This document shows, in pieces, positions 55,190 to 64,000 of a DNA stretch of 64,000 nucleotides. Under the pieces are notes generated by a model. The model did no database searches and was not told the DNA's origin. It was given only the letters and a program-made list of their open reading frames with translations. The position numbers and the translations under genes were made by a program. Source of the DNA: Heliopora coerulea (Eukaryota > Cnidaria > Anthozoa > Scleralcyonacea > Helioporidae); the NCBI GenBank assembly GCA_030142905.1, contig JASJOG010000079.1, positions 1,168,501 through 1,232,500 on the forward strand, read 5' to 3'. Numbering within the stretch: position 1 is the first letter of the stretch; each line of letters begins with the position of its first letter.

Positions 55190-56130
55190 ACGATAAGTGT
55201 AATATCATTAAGATAATAGATGAACGTTCGTCAAGCTCTATCTTCACAAAAAGGATTTCTGAGCCGCAGACGGGGATCGAACTCGCAACCTTCTGAAAAC
55301 GAATGAGATGCTGTAACCATTGAGTTACCAAGACTAAGATGGTGATCTAAAGTGCAATTAATTAATATACGTACAATTAAAGCGAAAGCCACTATATGTT
55401 AATCATGAGATTAATGAGTTATACTTTAGAAGTGTGGGAGTTAGGAGATATCTTGAGATGACAGATAAACGTTCGTCATTCTCTGTCTTCGGAAAAACGA
55501 GTTCCGAGCCCCAGACGAGGATCGAACTTGAAACCTTTTAGATGTACGGGTGAGATGCTCTAAGCATTGAGCTACCAAGACTCAAATGACGAGTAAAGTT
55601 GCAAATTCGACATACGTGAGACCGAAGCGGAAGCCACTATATGTAAATAATGACATTGATGAGATATACGTTAGAAGTGTGGAAGATATGAGATATCTTA
55701 AGATGATGGATGAACGTTCTTCACACTCTATCCTCAGAAAAACGAGTTCTGAGCCCCAGAAGGGGATCGAACCAGCAACCTTCTGACGACAGGTGAGACT
55801 CTCTAAACATCGAGTTACCTAGACTCGGAAATCGCTTTCCTGATGATAGAGTTTAACAAACGTTCCTCTATCATCTCAAGATATCTCCAAGCTCCCAAAG
55901 TTCTAACGTATATCTCATCAATATCATTATTTACATATAATGGCTTCTGGTTTTGTCGCTTGTATGTCGAACTTGCACCTCGGCTCACCATCGGAGTCTT
56001 GATTGCTTAATGGTTAGGACGTCTCACCGGTCATCAGAAAGTTGCGGGTTTGATCCTCGTCTGGGGCTCGTAACTCGTTTTTCTGAGGATAGAGCGTTAG
56101 AAACGTCTATCTATCCTCTTAAGATATCTC
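55190..56130. repeat. tRNA-derived SINE-like tandem array, right arm
   Basis: Mirror of the left array: tRNA-like heads at minus 55262-55336, minus 55507-55583, minus 55751-55827 and plus 55993-56070. The single unit of opposite orientation is again next to the outer side. Substitutions relative to the left arm are visible, for example in B-box flanks. Confidence 0.7.
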
Positions 56131-59100
56131 CAAGCTCCCCCACCTCTAGAGTATATCTGATAAATGTAATATTAATGCACATCAAAAATATATTTCTAAA
56201 GATGATAATACACATGTTAGCAACAACGGAAAAATTCTGGGTTATCTGACAGTCTTCCCAGTCTTTGTTGGAGATTATCAAATGATAATTATTGTTTCTC
56301 CCACCAATCCGATAAGGTCAAATAATAGTCACAGTAACATTGATCTCCAAAGCGAAACAAGAATTAAGGTTTATCTGAAAGTCGTTCCAGGTTTTGCTGG
56401 AGTATATCTCAATATTCTGACTGTTTACCACGCCAACCTCATAACGTTGACCAAGATAATCACTATGCAATATTTTGCGGCGAGAAACCGGTTAACATAT
56501 ACCAATAGTACTGGCTAGCTCCATTGCCTTTAACCATGGTAACCCCATAGGTTGGCAACGCCAATTTCAAAGTTTTGGAATTTCATAATTAACCGTTAAC
56601 ATAATAACATAAACACTTGCAGTGTATGGGAAGAATGCACGAAGAAGGGGGCCGTGATGGACGTCGGAGATCCCTCATTCGGAACAGTTTCCATCCATCC
56701 CATTACTTTGAAGTAAGAATAAATCATTAATGATTCGGCTCCCGTATTACTATGACTGTATCATAGTCAGCCTTGATTTTAGTTGCCCTCAATCTATTGA
56801 CTTACAAAGAGTTAATCTTAATTAAGAATGAATAAATATGCTGCTAGTAAGTCTTGTATTACCGAAAAATAAAGATGGCTGACATAATCACACACAAGAT
56901 CAAAGTCATAGCGCCTTGTATTAGCATCACAACAACATCCTAACTGAAACCTTATTTTCCAAGCATTTCCTACCCACCTTTATCACGCAATTTTTCAAGA
57001 AAGTTCCGCGATAACAAACAATCGTAAACCTTACAAATAATTGCACTACAAACCTCGAGAAAATTTGATTCCCATCGCTTAAGAGAAAAATATTAGCTTT
57101 ACTCAATAACGTTAAGACTTTCGCATTTTTTAGAAATTCATGGATCTTTAAACAATGACTAAATCACACCAAGTCAAAAAAGTCTTCCATGAATAATTAA
57201 ATAAACGTGAAGTCGTTTCTAAGTTTGTGCTGATTGTAGGTAAAGTCCTTTTTTTTATAGAATAAAGATTTCATATGAATTTTCACATTTCATGGGCAAA
57301 AAAATGCGCTATTAGCATGAAAAGATAAAATCTTCTGATTATTTCTTTCTAATCAATATATTTCTCAAACTAACAATATTGTCCTCTAATATAAACAAAA
57401 CTAATATAAGTCTATAATTTTATCATCTACAACATAAATTTGTTGGGAAGTTAAAGATAAATGTAATTAAATTAATCAATTACCTGATTACAATGTAGAT
57501 AAGAAGGAAATAAAACGACAAAAATTTCAGTTATCATACTTGCTGAAATTAGGTTTAAAAGCGGGCCTACCCTGACCTTTAACTCAAAGTTTTTGTAAAC
57601 ATAATTATATCAAGACGAGTTTGCCATCTCGTCCAGCTACTTTGAAGTCTGGCTTGAATTTATGCTTCGTTCATATGTAGTTGAATTAACCGGCAAGTAT
57701 AAATTTCATGCCTCAAAGTTAAAATTAAAAACTTCATATTTGTATGCAAAGTAGCCCAGTCTTGCCAAGATCTTCCTCCCAGGATATCAGCTCTCGTCGG
57801 TTCCTTTACAGCAACAAAAGATGACAAGCAGTTTAATACATTCTGTATGCCGGTGAAAAAGAAATTCCTTATTTCATTGATTGTATAATGCCATGTATCC
57901 TGTTTTGCCTGGTAAAATTCCTCTACATTATCTCGCAATAAACTTTTACCTAACCTAAGATTCAACTAACTTGTATAGCTATTTCATAATCTACCTTTAC
58001 TGTTTAAAGATAATCACATGTTTTAAATTTAAACAAAATTTTACTAATTAAACAAATCATTCAAACAAGATTGATCTTGAAACAAGACAAGCTAAAATCT
58101 AGAATCTTATCTTCAGTGTCTTTTCCAATTTATGCGAGTTATATGTGGAAAAAGAAGTCACCGTGGATGCCGTGGTTAAGAGATACTTTAGTTTAAAACT
58201 GGAAGATGTGGCAAACAAAATACTTTGCACCTTCTAGGAAAGATATATCGCGCCCAAAAAGAGAAGTCGGCGTTTCAGATGAACAAAATTGGAACAAGAT
58301 AATCTGTTATATTGAAGGCTTGGATTATATTGTTAAGATTTAAAATCACTGAATCGGGAAAGGTACTTTTTTGGATTAATTAACTTCACTTAATTTTTTT
58401 TTTTTAATTTTTTTAGTAATTTCTATCATGGAAATAATAGCCTCGAACATAAGACTATTTCTATGAAGATCCTTCCCGTAAAACGAACTATATATTATAA
58501 ATATCTAACTGGAATAGAAGCATCCTTCGTTGGAAAAAGAAATTTATCACATCTAATTTTTCTATGGCTAATTAACTATAACAAAGTGCATGTAATCGTT
58601 CATCGGCATTCACATTCTTTCTATTGATAAACAGCAAATGATAATCAGAAATGCTTGTAATGCTATTTATGTCTCGGTTTTTTTTATAATCTCAATCTTC
58701 TTTATATAGTTCAGAAAAATAGGATTGATTTTAAAACTATTCATATATTTTCCACTAAGGTGCATTACAAATCACATATGACAACTTGTGTCTATAATTG
58801 AGAGTTTGGTTTCTATCGATTACGTACATACTTAATTTCTTCTCAAGTAGGTCTATTGGATTTTTCAAAGGTTTCGCTGAGTAATCCAAGATATCAAAGA
58901 GAATGGAGTGCATCTCGGTGATAATACATTTACATTTTGGCAGAATTTTAAAGACCTGAGCACATTCTTATACCCATAGTTACGGTCACTACTTGAAACC
59001 AATTGAGCAATCATTGTTACCTACCGCCAAAGATTCTAGTATACGAACTTGAGATGTAACATAATCAATATCCTTTTCACTTGTAAAATGAATGTTCTTT

Positions 59101-59300
59101 TTCTCTGAAAAAGAGCTGTTTCTTAAACGATAGCTCACTCTAAACATTTTGACCCCAATTAGATGATGTTTAAAGAATTGAGTTTCTGAGTACTCTCACT
59201 TGAACGATATAGCTTCAGAAATAAGCGCCTACGTTGAAAGGATCTTTTGATATTGGCTATCCGCTGAATAAAAACAAAAAAAAGAAAAACCAAAAAAAGA
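56131..59300. other. Right arm, non-coding stretch
   Basis: Counterpart of 35466-38639. Only short unconserved frames. Confidence 0.5.
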
Positions 59301-59314
59301 AAACATCACGTAAG

Positions 59315-59322
59315 TATAAATA
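59315..59322 (+). promoter_or_regulatory. TATA box of right Gly/Tyr-rich gene
   Basis: TATAAATA 70 bp upstream of the ATG, suggesting a 5' UTR of about 40 nt. Confidence 0.65.
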
Positions 59323-59391
59323 GCCAGGAGTAACCAGAGTAGGCAGAATGTGTTAAAGTCGTTGTATATACGAGACAAGCAACTTTGAGTC

Positions 59392-60842
59392 ATGAAATCC
59401 TCATATTTCTTTATCGCTTTTGCTTTCCTTTTGGTGGTCGCATCCGCTCTTCCGATTGAAGACGACGAAGACGCTGTGAGGTAAGCTATTTAACTTATCC
59501 AGCACCTATGAGACTGTCACCATTTATCTCTAAATACAGACATGGTTATCTCATGACATAGCTGGGCTTAAATTTCTTAAACATTTAATTTTATTTTTTT
59601 GGAATGGAAATGGAGGGCTATCGGCAAATCTTAATAAAATTCCTAATTTCTTGTTGTTCAGTTTCAAACTCTCGTCTTGTAGATTTTCATCTTTTTAACA
59701 TTTTCTCTTCTCTAAAACAAAGGAGCTGGTCTGGACACTGCTCAAAACTAGCTTGCACAAACATTCATTGTGCTAAGGTTGAAAAACTCAAACGCTTTAG
59801 TAAATAGGCGAGAATATAGTCCATACCGGTCGTTTTTCGTCTTACGCAACCGATATTTCTGAACCATTATGTGAAATTTTTCTTTAAAAATCTGTTTTAT
59901 ACCAAGAGCAGGCATAATCTTTTTCAGACGAATACCTCATCCAGGTATTTCACACATGGGAGATAAATAATTTTATGGTAAAAAACATTCATAAAACTTA
60001 AAAAGATATCAGCGTTTTTAAACAATCCTCTTCGAAATCAATTTACGTTAATATAATACTTGTAGGAAGATTCCGAAATACCATCGAATAACTGGATATC
60101 TTTATTGATAAGTGTGAAGAAGTAACAAGAATTTCTCGTGCAGGTTAATCGGAATCCGTGGATATTCAACACGATAGCTGAATTCGTAGACCAGGTAGCC
60201 GGAACTTCATAATTCAATCCTCTCTCAATTCAACTCAGTTTTTTGTATGAGCTTTCGCAGTTTAGACTATTCTTGAAGTGTTGAATTCATCCTATTTTGA
60301 AGATAATTCTGTAATAAAACTCCAAAGCAAGCTGTCAATTTTAGAAACTATATAATATGAATAAAAGTTGAAAATAAATATCTTGAAATCACAAAAAGTT
60401 ATGTTAATATAAGTCCAAAATTAGCCGTTTAGCAGCCAGTTCCGCTAAAAAAGTTTATTCATATAGGACAATTCATTCATACGTGAAGTAATCAGTACTT
60501 AATGTGTCATTACGCTGTCGCGACTAGCATTTTATTACTTTGTAGCGACAAACAGAAGACGACGTATTTCATTCAATTCTTTTATTCTTATACTGGTAGC
60601 GTTAAATTATTCTTGTAAATATCTGTTACAGCGACGAGATCCAAGCCGATCCTAGTTACATTGGAAAAGGATTTGGCTATGGAGGTAAATATGGCCGATA
60701 TGGAATCGGATATGGCAAGCGCTATGGCTACGGCTATGGAAGAGGATATGGCCTCTATGGTTATGGCAAGGGATATGGCTACGGTCTTGGGAAGAGATAT
60801 GGCAAAGGCTATCGCTATGGCAAGGTCTACGGCTATTATTAA
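59392..60842 (+). CDS. Secreted Gly/Tyr-rich cationic protein, right copy (two exons)
   Basis: Exon 1 is 59392-59480 (89 nt), the intron 59481-60631 (1151 bp, GTAAGC...TTACAG), exon 2 60632-60842 with TAA. Spliced length is 300 nt, 99 residues, identical to the left copy. Start chosen because the ATG opens a perfect signal peptide (hydrophobic core residues 5-16, cleavage after ASA) and lies 70 bp after a TATA box. The phase-2 intron splits the acidic pro-segment from the GY-rich tail. The mature tail is Cys-free and strongly basic. It could be antimicrobial, adhesive or structural. Its GKR sites suggest peptide processing, but a GY repeat with scattered Lys/Arg can give GKR by chance. Confidence 0.8.
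60295..60332 (+). repeat. PLE-tail-like motif in right gene intron
   Basis: Mirror of 34450-34492: UUGAAGA followed by UCUGUAAUAAAAC. A relic within the intron. Confidence 0.35.
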
Positions 60843-61140
60843 GAGATATAATTAAGTGGTAAGAGCAATTTCAACAATTTCTGAAAAGTACTATTACACA
60901 AATGGCAATGCCCCTGGTTAATATTGTTTTCAATTTCAGTGAAATCATGCTTATTATATATCATGAGTATAACAGGATTCATTTTGTTCCTATTTAATGT
61001 ATGCGAATCTTAAGGAGTCTAAAACAGCGTGGAAATGTACAGTTCTCAACTTGACTCTATAATGCATTATAGTTATTATTTTAATTTTTTTTTTCTTTTC
61101 TGCCCTTATTTTTGCTTTCTTCTGTTAATTTGTTCTTATT

Positions 61141-61168
61141 CTTGGAGTCCGATGAATCGGACTCCAAG
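61141..61168. repeat. 28-bp perfect hairpin sequence, right copy
   Basis: Same 13-bp arms as 33611-33638, located 300 bp beyond the stop codon of the right Gly/Tyr-rich gene. Confidence 0.8.
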
Positions 61169-63105
61169 TGTTAAATGACTAATTTGCTTTGTCTATGCAT
61201 ATAACCTAGCAACAAATATGAAATAATATGAATGTCAAGTTGTCTCTGTAAAATGGGGCATCGTTCTTGTATTACTTTTGTACGGTAATGAGGGAACCCA
61301 AGATGCCTTTAATTTAATTCGTCGAAAATCTATTCAATCACGTGTCGTAAAATTTTCATTACTCGTTTCTCTGTTGATTACAGTGATTTTAACTAATTTG
61401 TTGACAAAAAGCAATTGGCTCTTTGCTGTAAATATAGCTTTGGTATGAGCTAAAAATTGCATTGAAAAGTTTGGCGCTTTCACGATCTTCCTTATCAACT
61501 TACCTTTATGAAAAAGGTGATATAAAACGTAAGGCCTGCCCACGGCTATGAGGCTAGCTATCTTTCTTCAAATCTTAACAGATTCGTTGTTTCGCCATTT
61601 TCCGAAATCTCTTCGTCCATCGTTGCTAACGAACCGATAACCTGACGGATCACGTTTTATGACGTACTGCCTATAAGCTTTACACAAGATGAAAGCCTTA
61701 AAATAATTGTTTCATAAACAATTAACTGTTTATTCGTACCATACACATAGAAACATATTCGCAACACGGAAAATGTAATAGTGCCATATTAAAATGTAGT
61801 ACTCAAATTGTAAATCGATATGTTACAATTATCTGAATGATATCTTTCACAGCAAGTACCTTATCACATTAATCAAACTAAAACGATGATCACTAGCATC
61901 TTTAGAATCATAGTTGCTCTAACCATTTTCAAGTTTTCTGTTTAAACAATACATGATATTAGAACACGATCATAATCACGGTAAGTAAAATAAAGAATGG
62001 TATGATATTCGTCATAGATTATGACAATAAATCCAGACAAGTCAAGCAATTCAAATGGGAATTAAGAGTAGGTGCGAGTGTGCGTAAGTAGGTGTAGGTG
62101 TCAGCTCTATGTAGTTGAAGGCTGTGTACGCATTAATAAAGCTGTAAGTATAGATGTAACTTTTACTGTTGTCGTAGCTTCTTAGATAAGCTGTATGTAT
62201 AAGTACCGTGATCATCTTGATCTTTTATTTTGGTTTTCTCTTTTAGGAAAGATAGACAAGTGCAAGGATGAAGAAAAAACTATACTAGTTAAGGCTTCTC
62301 TTGTGGTACTGTAATTATTAAGTAACATTTTACTTTCATTTATTGCATTTTCTTGTTTGATATTAACTCGGATGTCAAAATTGTTTGCTTGGAATATTAT
62401 TAAAGAAATATACAGACATTGTGTGTTTTCATTTAGTGAGAAACACCCTGTTGGAAGTTTGGCGAGCGAAAAATCTCAGTAATCTCTTTCCCGGCAAGGA
62501 GACGATTTTATCCATCTTGGGAATACTTGTTGCCGGAAGAATTTATTTTGACATGGTCATGCAATTATATGTAGATAAATGTATATGCATAATTATGTAC
62601 GTATTAACCGGGGACGAGGTCTTTACTTACGGTAAAGTATTTGCATCAACTTTTCTTTCTGTGCGAAAATCCGAAGGCAAATAATTTCCAGGACACACTG
62701 AACTAAGGCGCCTGATAACGAAGACTTTAAAGTATATAACTGGAGTGTTGTGATAAATTTTCAAGAACATTGTAGCAGTAGCGTCCTACAAGATTAACAC
62801 AAGTCTGTAGTAAAGTGTCAAAATACTATACTTTGCGCTCAGGGAACCCCTTTTTATTAAGTCTTATAAAGTGTCTTTTTTTGATATTAAGATAAAGTGT
62901 ATAGACACTGTATCTTTTTCAAACGAAACTGCTTCGATCGTGTAAGTCAGTCTACTCTTGCGCAAAATTTGCGTCCTTGTTTCATGGTATTGGTTCCCCT
63001 TTCTATATACGTGCTATTCTTGGACTTGTGGAGTTTTTAGGTTCCAGTTGTGAATTGCCAATTTTTTATTCGTTGAAGGAAGCTAAAACTAATAAAGCAA
63101 AAATT
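61169..63105. other. Outer part of right arm, diverged
   Basis: No gene supported. Similarity to 31685-33610 remains but with many differences. A short frame at 62385-62684 is not conserved as protein. Confidence 0.5.
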
Positions 63106-64000
63106 CGAATTTTACATTAAATGTCAACTCTTAAAACGCGGGATTGAATGTATTAGCAACACTGGCTTCAAACTAATTAAAGCAGTGGGCGGGTTATTCC
63201 CTCGCAATTGGCGAATACCTATGTTTACTATAGAAGATTTCATGGTGATTTTCACCCGACGCAGATGATTTAAAAAAGATTTTCCACTGTTATGAAAACC
63301 TGAGTCCAAGGATCATTTAATCCATTTGTGGCGTGGCACTCAAATAGGGGTGGTTGTAATAGTTGAGGCTGTAAGGTGGGTGTGAAAGAAAACTACTGGA
63401 AATAAAACTACAATGGGATTTCCAGATATGAAAATCTTAAAATCATTGAGATAAAAACTTAGAAGAGACAACTGACATTATAAAATTGGTCAATTATGAT
63501 ATCCGTCGTTAATAAAATACAAGTGATTAAATTTGTTCTCCTGAACGGGCTGCAGGAACTTCAAATTTCATAACTCAATACGAAAGAGAAGTTTTTGCTG
63601 CTTTTTCACCCAACATAGAGGCTTACATGAAAGGCCTTCAAGCTACAAATTTTTGCTGTGGCGGAGGAAATGTCCCGGTGTCCCGGTGGGCTATGCCGAA
63701 TCTGGTTTAACTGTTTCATAAGAGTAGCATGATAATCTCTTTACTTTAAGATAACAAAGTCAATTAAACATCTACACAACATTTTCCCAATTAACCCAAA
63801 TTGTCAGACAAAGTACGGGTGGCTCTCTTACTTTTCCACCCAACTTTAACGAACACAAGTTTGTCTGGGGAGGCAAAATTTATCTGTTCCATGTTGGAGT
63901 CTTTATCGACATGGTGTCAGAGTCAAGGTTGGTTGAAAATGTACTTGAGAGAGTGTTGAGTTGTCTCCAAGGCTATATGAATGTAAGGGATCTTCGCTTC
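63106..64000. other. Flank to the right of the palindrome
   Basis: Nothing recognised. Short frames only. Confidence 0.5.

Larger units (their letters stand above)
51969..63105 (-). repeat. Right arm of 11-kb palindrome
   Basis: The reverse complement of the left arm. Contents in mirrored order: MITE, PLE relic, tRNA-derived array, Gly/Tyr-rich gene, hairpin. The outer limit is approximate because similarity fades. Confidence 0.9.

Noticed and set aside
31685..63105. Palindrome as a simple read-foldback artefact
   Set aside because: The arms differ by substitutions in a graded way, and the centre holds unique DNA with an element flanked by a target duplication. A haplotype mis-join remains possible and is listed as a check.

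Overview
The window looks like a piece of an invertebrate animal genome, AT-rich and packed with transposons. A cnidarian, perhaps an anthozoan coral or relative, fits best. The evidence is GT-AG introns, a TATA box, abundant Penelope-like elements (PLEs) with a GIY-YIG endonuclease, two BEL/Pao LTR retrotransposons, several non-LTR (LINE) families, tRNA-derived repeats, and a short secreted Gly/Tyr-rich protein of the kind often called shematrin-like in cnidarians. The organism call is inference. Only one host-type gene is convincingly intact, and it is present twice.

Layout. 1-3583: decayed LINE (LINE-1). 3584-9143: three decayed PLEs (PLE-1, -2, -3), each with an inverted copy of its 3' end, and a LINE 3' fragment (LINE-2). 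9144-16107: BEL/Pao element BEL-1, cut at its 5' end by PLE-3. It keeps one reading frame for 6.4 kb, broken only by nonsense codons. 16108-22840: mostly featureless AT-rich DNA with one TIR element (17544-18508). 22845-23640: a 5'-inverted PLE fragment (PLE-4). 24058-24621: a degenerate repeat of 21-bp period. 25324-30672: an OTU-protease-like pseudogene split by PLE-5, which is a young PLE made of a full-length minus-strand copy facing a truncated plus-strand copy. 30860-31490: another PLE relic (PLE-6).

31685-63105 is a giant palindrome. Two arms of about 11.1 kb (31685-42805 and 51969-63105) are separated by 9.16 kb, and 9.08 kb of that is a second BEL/Pao element (BEL-2) flanked by a 4-bp target duplication. 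Before that insertion, or without it, the arms would be only about 77 bp apart. Each arm carries one copy of a two-exon gene for a 99-residue secreted Gly/Tyr-rich cationic protein, a conserved 28-nt hairpin downstream of it, an array of tRNA-derived repeats, a PLE hammerhead-like relic and a pogo-like MITE. Arm identity is almost complete near the centre and drops outward, while the two coding sequences remain identical. BEL-2 itself is interrupted by two LINEs of one family (LINE-A on minus, LINE-B on plus).

Several PLE ends contain hammerhead-ribozyme motifs. The one at 5830-5872 has the complete core and all three helices. The strongest targets for follow-up are the palindrome with its identity gradient, the paired Gly/Tyr peptide genes, and the hammerhead series.
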